NCBI GenBank assembly: GCA_001778235.1
Contig: MFGJ01000006.1
Location: 196,254 to 240,959 of the forward strand
DNA from: Candidatus Falkowbacteria bacterium RIFOXYC2_FULL_36_12
GTDB taxonomy: Bacteria > Patescibacteriota > Patescibacteriia > UBA11705
Length of the DNA stretch: 44,706 bases
Direction of reading: 5' to 3'
Shown: positions 24,682-33,114 of the stretch, one piece after another
How the letters are laid out: the number at the start of each line of letters is the position of its first letter
Position numbering within the stretch: the stretch's first letter is position 1
The notes under the pieces: model-generated
What the model saw: only the letters and a program-made list of their open reading frames with translations
Database searches by the model: none
Told to the model about the DNA's origin: nothing
Position numbers and translations under genes: made by a program

Positions 24682-26177
24682 TTGAAATTAATTTATTCAA
24701 AAAATATTTTGTTTGGACACTGATAGCAGTTCTTGTGATTGAAATATTATCTTTCATCGGTCATCAAGTTGCACTGCTTGATTGGATTGTTTTTTTTATA
24801 ATAATAATTGCCACATTTTGCCTGACTTTATTCCAATTAAAATTCGGTATGCTGATTGCGCTGACTGAATTGATAATCGGCTCAAAAGGTCACTTGTTTA
24901 GCATTGATTTTCTTAATTTTACTGTAAGTATTAGAATGGGGTTGTTTGCGGTGATATTTCTTGCCTGGCTGATTACAATTTTCCGTCAAAAAAATAGTCG
25001 AGTATTTTCAAATTTTAGTTTTGTTCCACTGACCGCTGTATTTATAATCATTGTTTTGAATTTAATTAATGCACTGGCAAATCATAATTCTTTGAGTTTT
25101 ATTTTCCAGGATATCAATGCTTGGTTTTATTTTGCCTATGTAGGAATTTTTATTGATGCGATAAAGGATAAAAATATTCTACACCAAGTTTGGCAGGTTG
25201 TTTTAGCGTCAATTACTTGGCTTGGGATTGAGAGCTTAGCTTTGCTGTATTATTTTTCACACAATTTTTCACAGGTTGAAGTTGTTTACAAATGGATCAG
25301 AGATACTGGAGTTGGTGAAATAACTTTGCTGTCTGGCAATGTTTTCCGAGTATTTTCCCAGAGCCATATATATGCTTTGATTGGATTGTTTATTGTTTTT
25401 GTATATTTGTATTTTAATGGTCAAAAAGGGCTTAAAAAGCCTGTCCCTTGGTACTTAAGCCTAATCGTGATTTTGAGCCTTTCTACCACAATTTTGAGCC
25501 TCTCACGCAGTAATTGGCTAGGGCTTGCAGTTGCAGGAATTGGGTTAATTATTTTTGTTTTGGCTAAATTTAGGGTAAAATTATTAGAATTAGGTAAAAT
25601 GTTAGTTTTATCTATTATAATGTTGTCAGCTAGCCTAGTTTTAATCCTTGGCACGGTTTATTTCCCAATCCCAACACCACCAGATATTGATGCGCAGGAT
25701 ATGCTAAAACAACGATTGCAACTGGATGAGTCAGCAGTATCTTCACGCTGGAGTCAATTACCAGTTTTAGAATCTGCAATTTTAAATCATCCAATAATTG
25801 GTTCTGGTTGGGGATCTTCTATAACCTATAAAAGTGCTGATCCGCGAATTGTTGAACAAACTAAAGATGGAATGTATACAACTTTTGCTTTTGAATGGGG
25901 CTGGTTGGATATGGTCCTAAAAACCGGCTTGTTGGGTTTAGTTGTTTATATTTGGTTATTAATTACAATCTGGTTAAAAGGACTGGCGGTTTTTAATCAA
26001 CTTCAAAGTTTGCCTGAAAAATCTTTGATCGCTGGTCTGCTGATTGGTTTGGTTGCTCTTGTAACAACTCATACTTTCAGCCCGTATTTAAATCATCCAC
26101 TTGGAATTGGCTATTTACTTTTAATGATTGGCGTGTTTAGCTTTTATCAATATAATGTTAGGTTATTAAGTGAGTAA
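24678..26177 (+). CDS. O-antigen ligase/polymerase family membrane protein (Wzy_C)
   Basis: The 499-residue protein has about 12 hydrophobic helices and one large outside loop (about 330-420). It carries the O-antigen ligase family marks: LSRSNWLGLAVAGIGLI near 273-290 and, in the loop, HPIIGSGWGSSITY. These enzymes (WaaL, Wzy and relatives) transfer or polymerise undecaprenyl-linked glycans outside the membrane. With the two glycosyltransferases upstream it forms a small surface-polysaccharide set. Whether it is a ligase to lipid or protein, or a polymerase, is open. It is the last gene of the run, with a repeat cluster following. Confidence 0.85.
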   Translation: MIEINLFKKYFVWTLIAVLVIEILSFIGHQVALLDWIVFFIIIIATFCLTLFQLKFGMLIALTELIIGSKGHLFSIDFLNFTVSIRMGLFAVIFLAWLITIFRQKNSRVFSNFSFVPLTAVFIIIVLNLINALANHNSLSFIFQDINAWFYFAYVGIFIDAIKDKNILHQVWQVVLASITWLGIESLALLYYFSHNFSQVEVVYKWIRDTGVGEITLLSGNVFRVFSQSHIYALIGLFIVFVYLYFNGQKGLKKPVPWYLSLIVILSLSTTILSLSRSNWLGLAVAGIGLIIFVLAKFRVKLLELGKMLVLSIIMLSASLVLILGTVYFPIPTPPDIDAQDMLKQRLQLDESAVSSRWSQLPVLESAILNHPIIGSGWGSSITYKSADPRIVEQTKDGMYTTFAFEWGWLDMVLKTGLLGLVVYIWLLITIWLKGLAVFNQLQSLPEKSLIAGLLIGLVALVTTHTFSPYLNHPLGIGYLLLMIGVFSFYQYNVRLLSE

Positions 26178-26189
26178 TTAAAGAAATGC

Positions 26190-26460
26190 TGAAGTAGTTC
26201 CAAGAGCAACCAAACCGTCACCCTGAACTTGTTTCAGGGTCTCCGGAACACGAACAATTTCTTTCACTCTGAAGTTTATTGAGTCCTATAAAGTATTTCC
26301 CAGAGATGCTGAAGTAATTCCCAGAGATGCTGAAGTATTTCCCAGAGATGCTGAAGTAGTTCCAAGAGATGCTGAAACAAGTTCAGCATGACGAGTGGTG
26401 TGGTTCCCGTCACCCTGAACTCCTGCCTGTCGGCAGACAGGTGTTTCAGGGTCTCCGCAA
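26190..26460. repeat. intergenic palindrome and tandem-repeat cluster
   Basis: This 323-bp gap holds no gene. CACCCTGAACTTGTTTCAGG (26220-26239) is a palindrome-type unit. Four head-to-tail copies of a 21-bp unit (AAGTATTTCCCAGAGATGCTG and variants) run from 26291 to 26374. After GACGAGTGGTG a second CACCCTGAACT...TGTTTCAGGGTCTCC unit (26411-26456) is split by the perfect palindrome CCTGCCTGTCGGCAGACAGG at 26422-26441. The tandem units are contiguous, without spacers, so this is not a CRISPR. Confidence 0.85.
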
Positions 26461-26500
26461 TATTAATATTTACTAATAATTAATTAAAAAGAAATAAATT

Positions 26501-26998
26501 ATGTTTGAATTTAAAGAACAAAGATTGGGAATGTTGATTGATATTCAAAATCTGTACTATAGCGCAAAAGTTTTGCACAAAAAGAAAGTCAGTTTTACCA
26601 ATGTTTTGAAAGAAGCTGTGGGTGATAGAAAATTAATCAGAGCTGTGGCTTATGGCATTCGTACAGCAGAAAAACATGAAGAAAACTTCCTAAATTCACT
26701 AGAACTTGCGGGGTTTGAAGTCAAGACAAAGGATTTGCAGGTTTTCCCAGATGGTACAAGAAAAGGGGATTGGGATGTTGGAATTGCGGTTGATGCCATT
26801 AAATTAGCCCAAAGCCTTGATGTGATCGTGATTGCTTCTGGCGATGGTGATTTTCTGCCACTGGTAGAATATCTACAAGTAACTTATGGTTGTCGGGTTG
26901 AGGTGATTGCTTTTGTCGAATCTGCCAATGCAGCCTTGATGGAAAAAGTTGATAAGTTTACCAATATGAGCAAAAATAAAAGAAAATTCTTAATTTAA
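26501..26998 (+). CDS. NYN-domain (LabA/DUF88-like) ribonuclease-fold protein
   Basis: The 165-residue protein is a single NYN domain, a PIN-like metal-dependent nuclease fold. Conserved acidic and polar positions are visible: MLIDIQNLYYSA with D14 and N17, GDWDVGIAVDAI near 92-103, and VIASGDGDFLPLVEYLQ near 110-126. Family members act in RNA turnover or as regulators; LabA-like proteins are frequent in small genomes. It stands alone after a repeat cluster, with no strong ribosome-binding site (AAAGAAATAAATT precedes the ATG), and ends at a bidirectional terminator. Confidence 0.88.
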   Translation: MFEFKEQRLGMLIDIQNLYYSAKVLHKKKVSFTNVLKEAVGDRKLIRAVAYGIRTAEKHEENFLNSLELAGFEVKTKDLQVFPDGTRKGDWDVGIAVDAIKLAQSLDVIVIASGDGDFLPLVEYLQVTYGCRVEVIAFVESANAALMEKVDKFTNMSKNKRKFLI

Positions 26999-27006
26999 TT
27001 TTGCCA

Positions 27007-27040
27007 AACAAAAAAGAGGGGAAGTCCTCTTTTTTGTTTT
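27007..27040. terminator. bidirectional terminator between convergent genes
   Basis: AACAAAAAAGAGG (27007-27019) pairs perfectly with CCTCTTTTTTGTT (27026-27038) around GGAAGT. It serves the NYN gene on the plus strand and the HExxH gene on the minus strand. Confidence 0.9.
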
Positions 27041-27737
27041 ATCCAATCCAATAGTCCAACAATTTTTCAACATCTTGATTTTGTTGCCATTGTTTATTCA
27101 TCTTAGTATAAATTTTTCTGCACTCGGGATATGGTTTGCAATTTTTGCGGACATGAAATATTTTTTTGAACTCGGCTGAATTTTCAATTGTGGTATTAAA
27201 AGCTTCTGATACCTGCCAAATATAATTTTTAGCTTTATTTTTCAACTGACTGTGTTGACCAAGTTTATATTTCTTTTTTACATAATCAAAGAAAATAAAG
27301 TGGAGCAATTCATGGGCAATAGTTTGGATTGGGTCAAGCCTTGAGTCAGAATAGGGAAAGAAAAATGTTTTATTTTTTATATCGCGCGGAAACATTTTGA
27401 AAATAGAGGCATAACCAATGTATTTGCCAGCTGGCCATTTATGGTCTTGGAATAAATCATTAGCAAAGTTGAAAAAACTTTTTTCAGTTTTTTGCCAACG
27501 AAATTTACTTTTTTCAACGCCAGCTTTTATTTGGCCTTTCTTAGCTTCAAAAGTTTGATTAGTATAATCAGTGATGAACTGATTTTTTTGCTTTGTGGAA
27601 TATTTTTCCTCTAAAATAAAATATAGTTCTCTGGGCAAAAACCAATCAACGAACTGACCATTTTTTACAAACCACTTAGCATTCTCAATATCTTGTTTCA
27701 AATCAATTTTTAATTTTATTTTTGGTGATTTTAGCAT
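27039..27737 (-). CDS. putative zinc metallopeptidase with HExxH motif
   Basis: The 232-residue protein contains IAHELLHFIFFDYV near 140-153, an HExxH zinc-binding helix, followed about 35-40 residues later by QVSEAFNTTIENSAEF, whose glutamates could supply the third ligand as in gluzincins. There is no signal peptide or membrane segment, and the protein is Lys-rich and probably cytosolic. The rest resembles no family I can name. The HExxH motif with its long helix is fairly specific, but short motifs can arise by chance, so peptidase activity is a suggestion. Confidence 0.65.
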   Translation of the reverse strand: MLKSPKIKLKIDLKQDIENAKWFVKNGQFVDWFLPRELYFILEEKYSTKQKNQFITDYTNQTFEAKKGQIKAGVEKSKFRWQKTEKSFFNFANDLFQDHKWPAGKYIGYASIFKMFPRDIKNKTFFFPYSDSRLDPIQTIAHELLHFIFFDYVKKKYKLGQHSQLKNKAKNYIWQVSEAFNTTIENSAEFKKIFHVRKNCKPYPECRKIYTKMNKQWQQNQDVEKLLDYWIG

Positions 27738-27785
27738 ACATGAAGTACTCGAGTTAGTTTGACTATTACTTTTATCAAATCAAGA

Positions 27786-28058
27786 TTAGCTTAAATCTTG
27801 CTTTTTTTCTTCATATTCATGTTTATTTATTTCGCCCTTTGCATATCTTTCATCAAGAATTTCTCTTGCTGAATTGCTGGTGGTTTTTCCATTTTTACCT
27901 TGCTCCATTAGCCATTTTATCAAGAAAACAACACCAATTATTAGAACCAACCAAAAAATTCCCATCGAAAGCCAACCAAATGGATAATAACCAAATCCCA
28001 TCATATATTTTTTCTTTAATTTGTATAAAATTTGATAATTTGCACGACTAAATAGCAA
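27786..28058 (-). CDS. SHOCT-domain membrane protein
   Basis: The 90-residue protein has one membrane helix (WLSMGIFWLVLIIGVVFLIKWL) and a C-terminal SHOCT motif, REILDERYAKGEINKHEYEEKKQDL, a short helical oligomerisation element. The upstream ATG choices are MM at residues 19-20 (28002-28004), but a repeated AGGAGGAGG (28063-28071) lies just 4-7 bp before a TTG at 28056-28058. That argues for the TTG start and an 18-residue basic N-terminal extension. The role of SHOCT proteins is mostly unknown; they are usually envelope proteins. Confidence 0.75.
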   Translation of the reverse strand: MLFSRANYQILYKLKKKYMMGFGYYPFGWLSMGIFWLVLIIGVVFLIKWLMEQGKNGKTTSNSAREILDERYAKGEINKHEYEEKKQDLS

Positions 28059-28111
28059 TTATCCTCCTCCTAATTTAAGATTAACAGATTTATCAGATTC
28101 TAACAATTATT

Positions 28112-28564
28112 TTATTTATCTTTTCCTTCAGTCAAGGCTAAATGAAATTCTTTGTCAGCCTTGTCCACTTCATAAATCAGATTATCAATTATGCCATTGA
28201 ACAATTCTGCACCTTGTTCTTGACCGGCCAATTTTCTATCTTTTAGGCTAAGAACAATATCCGTACTTCTTCTTTGGCCATATTCGAGCAGATTGATCAT
28301 TGCCAGATTGATTTTTGCTTTTAACTCAGATTTAACATATCCAGATAATTCACAGTCATCAATCATGCTGAATAAAGTTTCATAAGTATCATAAAAACCT
28401 GAAATAATTGTGTCTACCGCAACTTTTATTTCATGTTCTTTGTAATTTTTATTTTTTTCTCGAATTTGGCTTTGCCAATCTAAGATGAATTTTGTTCTAT
28501 CCCATAATCGGCTAGGCATTTTGTCTGAAATAGTTGAAAATGGTTGTCCTTCAAATTGACTCAT
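28112..28564 (-). CDS. hypothetical helical protein
   Basis: I do not recognise this 150-residue protein. It is predicted almost wholly alpha-helical, with amphipathic stretches (EIKVAVDTIISGFYDTYETLFSMI, VKSELKAKINLAMINLLEYG, IIDNLIYEVDKADKEFHLAL). There is no membrane segment and no cysteine pattern. It begins 15 bp after the end of the anchored protein at 28580 on the same strand, so the two probably share a transcript and may work together. Confidence 0.6.
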   Translation of the reverse strand: MSQFEGQPFSTISDKMPSRLWDRTKFILDWQSQIREKNKNYKEHEIKVAVDTIISGFYDTYETLFSMIDDCELSGYVKSELKAKINLAMINLLEYGQRRSTDIVLSLKDRKLAGQEQGAELFNGIIDNLIYEVDKADKEFHLALTEGKDK

Positions 28565-28579
28565 ATAAAATTTAAAAAA

Positions 28580-28987
28580 TTATAAACAATTTCTAGCTTT
28601 TATTACTTCCAAAGCGCTTGGAGCTGAACCAGCAACAATCTCATCAGCACGAGTTTGGCCGACAGCTTGGATCAGGCACTGTTGCATGGTTGGAGAAATG
28701 CTAGTTGGTAATTGACTGACATCTACGCCGAGATCTTCCAGTTGTTTTTCTTGTGTTGAGTTTAATAATGGGTTGGTGTTGTAATTTTTGGTTGAAGTTG
28801 TGTCTGAAGCAATAACTCCTGACTCTGGCAATGGGGTATAGCCGTCGATTTTTTCACTAAGGAAATTATTAATTGTGTAACTGATGAATTTGGTGCGGTA
28901 GTCAAATAGGTCAAAGCTGAAGACAACTACCAGTAAAATAATGGCAACAAGAATTACAATTAATAAAATCTGGATGATTTTTTTCAT
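28580..28987 (-). CDS. membrane-anchored hypothetical protein
   Basis: The 135-residue protein has an N-terminal signal anchor (IIQILLIVILVAIILLVVVFSF), a polar Ser/Thr linker, and a C-terminal domain of about 55 residues (EKQLEDLGVDVSQLPTSISPTMQQCLIQAVGQTRADEIVAG). The C-terminal part, with its two Cys residues and a helix-turn-helix-like repeat of small residues, recalls a short extracytoplasmic domain seen repeatedly in candidate-phyla proteins, but I know no function. It is first in a small minus-strand unit with the helical protein downstream. Confidence 0.6.
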   Translation of the reverse strand: MKKIIQILLIVILVAIILLVVVFSFDLFDYRTKFISYTINNFLSEKIDGYTPLPESGVIASDTTSTKNYNTNPLLNSTQEKQLEDLGVDVSQLPTSISPTMQQCLIQAVGQTRADEIVAGSAPSALEVIKARNCL

Positions 28988-29073
28988 AAACTTTGATTCA
29001 TAAGTATTTAAAATTTATGGTTTCATTTTTGTAATTTCCCCCGTACCTCCAATAAGTAAAGTGTTCGTCATAT

Positions 29074-29958
29074 CTATAATTTATTTGGATAATCGGATTT
29101 ATGGTTTGTCAGCAAAAAACTGGAGACAAAACAGTTCGAGGCATATTGGCTAATTGGTGTATCCTTTGTTTTTCCATGAAAATCAGAGCCACCGGTATAA
29201 TGAATATAGCGTTCATTTACTATTTTTTCTAATAATTTTATTTGCTCAACAGATGTTCGGTTATGGTACACTTCAATACCGGTCAAGCCAAGATCAAGTA
29301 AGTCCTTGATTTCAGATTCACTTAATGGCAAAGCAACTACGCTTACGGAGACAAAAGGATGGGCAATTATGAGGTCTTGAGCAATCCCTTTGAACTGTTG
29401 GATTATCCATTCTACAGTTACACCACTTCTTTCTACATGACAAACCTTGCCAGGTGCCTGATATTCATAAAAGACATCTTCAGTAGTAAATTCCTTGCCA
29501 AAATTTTTCACAAAGAAGCTTTGGTTGTCACTGTTATCACAGATATCAAGTGCAATTGTTAACGTTACCGGCTGTTTTTCGTTAAGACTTAAACCCTCTG
29601 TTACTTTGAGACCTGCTTTCCTCGAAAGTTCAATGGCTAACTTCATTTCTTTGATTCTTTGGCCATTTACAATTTCATTACGTTCTTTTATTATTTTTGC
29701 TGCCATTTCAATGTCAAAATCATAGGCTAAAACATGTATCTCGTTATTGTGGTACTTAGCTGTGAGTTCAACTGCTGGAATAACTTTGATCTCTGTGTTT
29801 TTTAGAGCTTCTATAAGTTCAGAAACCCCGCTTACAGTATTATGATCAGACAAAGCACAGTATTCAAGTTTCTTTTCTTTAATAATTTCTGTTAGTTGAG
29901 TGACTGACAGCTTTCCGTCAGAATGGGTGGAGTGCATATGTAAATCGAACATGGACAT
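29074..29958 (-). CDS. PHP-domain phosphoesterase
   Basis: The 294-residue protein is a PHP domain with its metal-binding motifs in order: FDLHMHSTHSDG at 4-15, YCALSDHNTVSG near 33-44, VIPAVELTA near 59-67, DLIIAHPF near 196-203 and GGSDFHGKT near 260-268. Relatives are trinuclear-metal phosphoesterases acting on nucleoside 3',5'-bisphosphates or RNA 5' ends (RNase AM/YciV), or histidinol phosphatases. This fits the YciV-like group best, though a middle insert (EFTTEDVFYEYQAPGKVCHVER) is shared by that group. It is 3 bp from the end of the hydrolase gene upstream on the same strand. Confidence 0.88.
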   Translation of the reverse strand: MSMFDLHMHSTHSDGKLSVTQLTEIIKEKKLEYCALSDHNTVSGVSELIEALKNTEIKVIPAVELTAKYHNNEIHVLAYDFDIEMAAKIIKERNEIVNGQRIKEMKLAIELSRKAGLKVTEGLSLNEKQPVTLTIALDICDNSDNQSFFVKNFGKEFTTEDVFYEYQAPGKVCHVERSGVTVEWIIQQFKGIAQDLIIAHPFVSVSVVALPLSESEIKDLLDLGLTGIEVYHNRTSVEQIKLLEKIVNERYIHYTGGSDFHGKTKDTPISQYASNCFVSSFLLTNHKSDYPNKL

Positions 29959-29961
29959 AAA

Positions 29962-30567
29962 TTATTTTTTTTGAATAATTTTCTTAATTAACTCTGGAAA
30001 CTTACTAACTTGAAAATGTCCCTTTATATTATCTAAAATAATAATCTCTGAATTTGGCAGTTTTTTCCGATATTTTTTGGCATGTGTTAACGGGACAACC
30101 TCATCGCTAGATGAAAAGAATAGTTCTACGTGTTTGCAATTTGTATTTATCATCGAAAGATCGGATTTAAGTTTGAATCCATTTACTAAATCTTCGCCCG
30201 GTAATGTGTTATCGAATGGGGGAGCGATCAAGTAAACTGACTTGATTTTCTTCGGGAATTTGTTTTCTGATAAATATTTTGCGAGGAATGTTCCGCCGAG
30301 TGAAGTACCAATAAGAATTACATTACTTTTTATATGCGGGAAATATCGTTCGAAGTATATTTTCCAGTCTTCGTATTGTGCATTTTCTTTTAATGGCATT
30401 GTTGGACGGATGATCTCAAATTTGTTGCCCAGTTCTTTATCCAAATAACCATCTCGCCAACGAATTCGTGGTTCAGTTGATACCTTCAAGTTTTTTAGGA
30501 AATCTAAGTATGCCTTGCGGGTTTTGAAGGTTGTGCCACCGTGAATTAGTAGGATTTGGGGTTTCAT
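29962..30567 (-). CDS. alpha/beta hydrolase (RBBP9/YdeN-like)
   Basis: The 201-residue protein is a small serine hydrolase. ILLIHGG at 4-10 forms the oxyanion region, VILIGTSLGGTFLAKYL near 83-99 carries the nucleophile elbow (GTSLG), FFSSSDEVVPLTHA near 150-163 supplies the Asp, and GHFQVSKFPEL near 185-195 supplies the His. Size and order match the RBBP9/YdeN family, whose substrates are mostly unknown. It is cotranscribed with the PHP gene downstream (3-bp gap). Confidence 0.85.
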   Translation of the reverse strand: MKPQILLIHGGTTFKTRKAYLDFLKNLKVSTEPRIRWRDGYLDKELGNKFEIIRPTMPLKENAQYEDWKIYFERYFPHIKSNVILIGTSLGGTFLAKYLSENKFPKKIKSVYLIAPPFDNTLPGEDLVNGFKLKSDLSMINTNCKHVELFFSSSDEVVPLTHAKKYRKKLPNSEIIILDNIKGHFQVSKFPELIKKIIQKK

Positions 30568-30703
30568 AGATTATATTTTTTTGTATATTTATTCTTCATA
30601 ATCAAATATGCTAACATCACTTTTTTGGTAAATTACTAGAATGTAGACAGAGGCCAACAAGCGCAATATCGGCGCGATTGTTCATCTGCCTGACTAATCT
30701 TTC

Positions 30704-30735
30704 AAACTCATGTAAATTTATGTGAGTTTTTTTGA
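30704..30735 (+). terminator. hairpin with plus-side T run
   Basis: AAACTCATGTAAA and TTTATGTGAGTTT (30704-30729) form a nearly perfect stem containing two G-U pairs, followed by TTTT on the plus strand. It lies just after the stop of the minus-strand methyltransferase, where the T run is on the wrong side, so its direction of use is uncertain. The rest of the 172-bp gap 30568-30739 shows nothing else. Confidence 0.4.
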
Positions 30736-30739
30736 TAAA

Positions 30740-31528
30740 TTATTTTTTCTTCGCAATTGTTAAAGTCATTGCAAAGTGTTTCTGTATACTACCACCAAAT
30801 TTTTCATTAACTAACTCTTTAATTTCTTCCATAAATCTTGCTCGTTGATCTGGTTCCATGGATATTTGTGGTGAATATGTGTTTAACAATTGAGCATATT
30901 CCTCTGCGGAATATGCAATGACAAGTGGGAAAGCTTGGAAGAAAACAGGTCTAAAGAGATTTTCATCAACTTCATCTGCTTTCAATTCGGAAACTTTTTT
31001 ATAACGTAAATCATCGTCATATTTTCCACCTGGTTTGTATTTCTTATAAATAGGTTGTGTAGCAAAGAAAAATTCATCGCCCTTTTCGTCAGAAATGTGA
31101 TTGGTGCCAATAATTGCCAAGTGGCCTCCATCTTTTAAGAGATTGTGGGGTTTGTTGAATTTGAATTCTGGTTTTACCCAATGAAATGCAGTTGCTGAAT
31201 AAACTAAATCAAAAGATGACTTTGATAATTCAACATCTTCGAACGCTCCTGTAATGATTTCGACTTTCTCGTATTCTTCGAACTTTTTTCTTGCGACCTC
31301 TGCGAGTTCTGAACCGAGTTCAACGGCGATTATTTCATAGCCACGTTTAGCTAATGGTTCAGTTGCTTGACCGGTTCCAGGCCCGATTTCTAAAAGCTTT
31401 GAGTTTTCTTGTAATTGAACAATTTTAATCAGAGCATTAATAAGTTCTTCAGGATAAGAAGGTCTAATTAAATCATACAATTCTGCTTCTTTATTGAATG
31501 TCGCACGTAATTTTGTATCTTTATTCAT
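30740..31528 (-). CDS. class I SAM-dependent methyltransferase (Methyltransf_11/25 type)
   Basis: The 262-residue protein begins with FNKEAELYDLIRPSYPEELI, typical of small-molecule methyltransferases of the TMT/UbiE-like group. The Rossmann motif I is LLEIGPGTGQATEPLAKRG near 45-63, then IIAVELGSELAEVA, FDLVYSATAFHWV (motif post-II) and LLKDGGHLAIIGTNHI (motif III). Substrate unknown. It is monocistronic, lies between the hydrolase unit and the def-fmt terminator, and lacks a strong ribosome-binding site. Confidence 0.88.
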   Translation of the reverse strand: MNKDTKLRATFNKEAELYDLIRPSYPEELINALIKIVQLQENSKLLEIGPGTGQATEPLAKRGYEIIAVELGSELAEVARKKFEEYEKVEIITGAFEDVELSKSSFDLVYSATAFHWVKPEFKFNKPHNLLKDGGHLAIIGTNHISDEKGDEFFFATQPIYKKYKPGGKYDDDLRYKKVSELKADEVDENLFRPVFFQAFPLVIAYSAEEYAQLLNTYSPQISMEPDQRARFMEEIKELVNEKFGGSIQKHFAMTLTIAKKK

Positions 31529-31584
31529 AATTTATACTTTACACGAATTTTAATATTAATATTTTATCACAAATCACCCAAAAA

Positions 31585-31612
31585 CCAAACAAAAAACCGC
31601 CTCGGCGGTTTC
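31585..31612 (-). terminator. terminator of the def-fmt operon
   Basis: On the minus strand AAACCGCC and GGCGGTTT form a stable short stem with a small loop (arms 31604-31611 and 31594-31601), followed by TTTTTTGTTTGG. It lies 5 bp past the fmt stop. Confidence 0.9.
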
Positions 31613-31615
31613 TTT

Positions 31616-32590
31616 TTATTTCAACTGTGACCCGACAAAATTTGGTTGACCATTGATAAAGTCTTTGACTGCCATTGGTTTTTTGCCTTCGAGTTGAACT
31701 TGTTCCAATTCAAGTGCGCCTTTACCACATTTGACGGCAATAAATGACTTATTTTGCTCGTCCATACAGCTGACAACTGTGCCGACCGGTAAATCTTGAT
31801 ACTTTTCCTGATTTTGACAACTAGAAACTACTTTTGATTTTATAATATTTAATTTTTTGTCATTGAAAGTTGTATACACTCCAACTCTTTCCGCAATTGC
31901 GCGGACAAGATTGTTGATGGCACTAGCTGACATTGACCAGATTACTTTGCCCATACTAGATTCAATTTTTGTACAATAACTTGCCCGATCATCATCCTGC
32001 ATTTCCAAATTTAGCTCATCTGTAATATAAGGAATTATCACATCGTCAATCATGCTTGATGCCATTTCAGACATTTTTGTACTAAGAACAGTAAAATTAT
32101 CAGCTGGATTAATCTCAAGGTATTCTGATTTAATTATGTCACCTGTATCCATGCCAAGATCCATTAGGATAATGGACACGCCGGTTTCTTTATCGCCATT
32201 AATCAAAGCTGTCTGAATAGGTGAAGCACCGCGATATTTTGGCAGGATTGAACCATGGATATTTAGACAACCTTGTTCCGGCAAATTAATTATTTCTGGA
32301 GGCAAAATCTTGCCATAAGCCACGACAATAATTATGTCTGGATTTATTTTTCTTAATTGTTCAAAAAATGAATCATTTCGTTTCAGAAAATTTGGCTGAC
32401 TGATGGCCAAACCACGATTTTCAGCTTCAGCCTTGACTGGAGGCGGAGTCATAATCATTTTTCTGCCAGATGGTTTATCTGGAGAGGTGACTACCAATTT
32501 TACATCATAGTTGTCTGCAATTTTTTTAAATATCGGCACTGCAAATTCACTGGTGCCAAAAAAGACTATCTTAATATCTTTTTTTTCCAT
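31616..32590 (-). CDS. fmt: methionyl-tRNA formyltransferase
   Basis: The 324-residue protein matches Fmt. The N-terminal formyltransferase domain shows FFGTSEFAVPIFKKI at about 10-24, ILPPEIINLPEQGCLNIHGSILPKYRGASPIQ with catalytic Asn and His near 110-112, and GVSIILMDLGMDTGDI with the catalytic Asp. The C-terminal OB-like domain (about 205-320) contains LNNLVRAI-type and IKCGKGALELEQVQLEGKKPM sequences. The enzyme formylates initiator Met-tRNA. It sits 3 bp downstream of def, the usual pairing of formylation and deformylation genes. Confidence 0.97.
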   Translation of the reverse strand: MEKKDIKIVFFGTSEFAVPIFKKIADNYDVKLVVTSPDKPSGRKMIMTPPPVKAEAENRGLAISQPNFLKRNDSFFEQLRKINPDIIIVVAYGKILPPEIINLPEQGCLNIHGSILPKYRGASPIQTALINGDKETGVSIILMDLGMDTGDIIKSEYLEINPADNFTVLSTKMSEMASSMIDDVIIPYITDELNLEMQDDDRASYCTKIESSMGKVIWSMSASAINNLVRAIAERVGVYTTFNDKKLNIIKSKVVSSCQNQEKYQDLPVGTVVSCMDEQNKSFIAVKCGKGALELEQVQLEGKKPMAVKDFINGQPNFVGSQLK

Positions 32591-32593
32591 AGG

Positions 32594-33097
32594 TTAATTC
32601 GATTTCTGTAATTTATAAAGGTTGGCGAGAATTTCTTCTCCGCTGGTAATTTTTTTGACTTTATCAATAAATAAAACACCATTTAAATGATCATTTTCGT
32701 GCTGAATTACTCGAGCCAGCAAACCTTTGGCTCGTAAGGTGAAAGAATCACCATTTCGATCCAAAGCTTTTATCAATAATCTTTTTGACCGCTTAACAAT
32801 CCCAAAAACTTCAGGCACAGACAAGCAACCTTCTTCGTCTTCCACTTTTAGCCATGATTTACTAATAATCTTTGGGTTAACAAAAACTTTTGCACCATCT
32901 TCAGTGGCAATGACAAAAATCTGTAATTGTTTATCAACTTGTGTTGAGGCTAAACCAATGCCATCTTTTTCGCGCATGGTTTGTATTAGATCAATAATAA
33001 ACTTCTGCATGTCTTCAGATTGCAGTTCTTTTGGCTGAACCTCACGAGCTTTTAGCCGGAGATTCTTATTTGGAAGTTTTATTATTTCTAGTAGCAT
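32594..33097 (-). CDS. def: peptide deformylase
   Basis: The 167-residue protein has the three deformylase motifs: DGIGLASTQVD (motif 1, GxGLAxxQ), EEGCLSVPEVFG (motif 2 with the metal-binding Cys), and RVIQHENDHLNGVLFID (motif 3, HExxH with N in the variable position). It removes the formyl group from nascent proteins. Motif 1 has Ser in place of the usual second Ala, a mild change. It leads the def-fmt operon. A repeat-rich 472-bp gap lies upstream with no clear promoter. Confidence 0.97.
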   Translation of the reverse strand: MLLEIIKLPNKNLRLKAREVQPKELQSEDMQKFIIDLIQTMREKDGIGLASTQVDKQLQIFVIATEDGAKVFVNPKIISKSWLKVEDEEGCLSVPEVFGIVKRSKRLLIKALDRNGDSFTLRAKGLLARVIQHENDHLNGVLFIDKVKKITSGEEILANLYKLQKSN

Positions 33098-33114
33098 AGC
33101 TTAATGTTAGTGGT

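Noticed and set aside
26291-26374. Possible CRISPR array
   Set aside because: The four units are contiguous with no unique spacers, and no cas gene is nearby.
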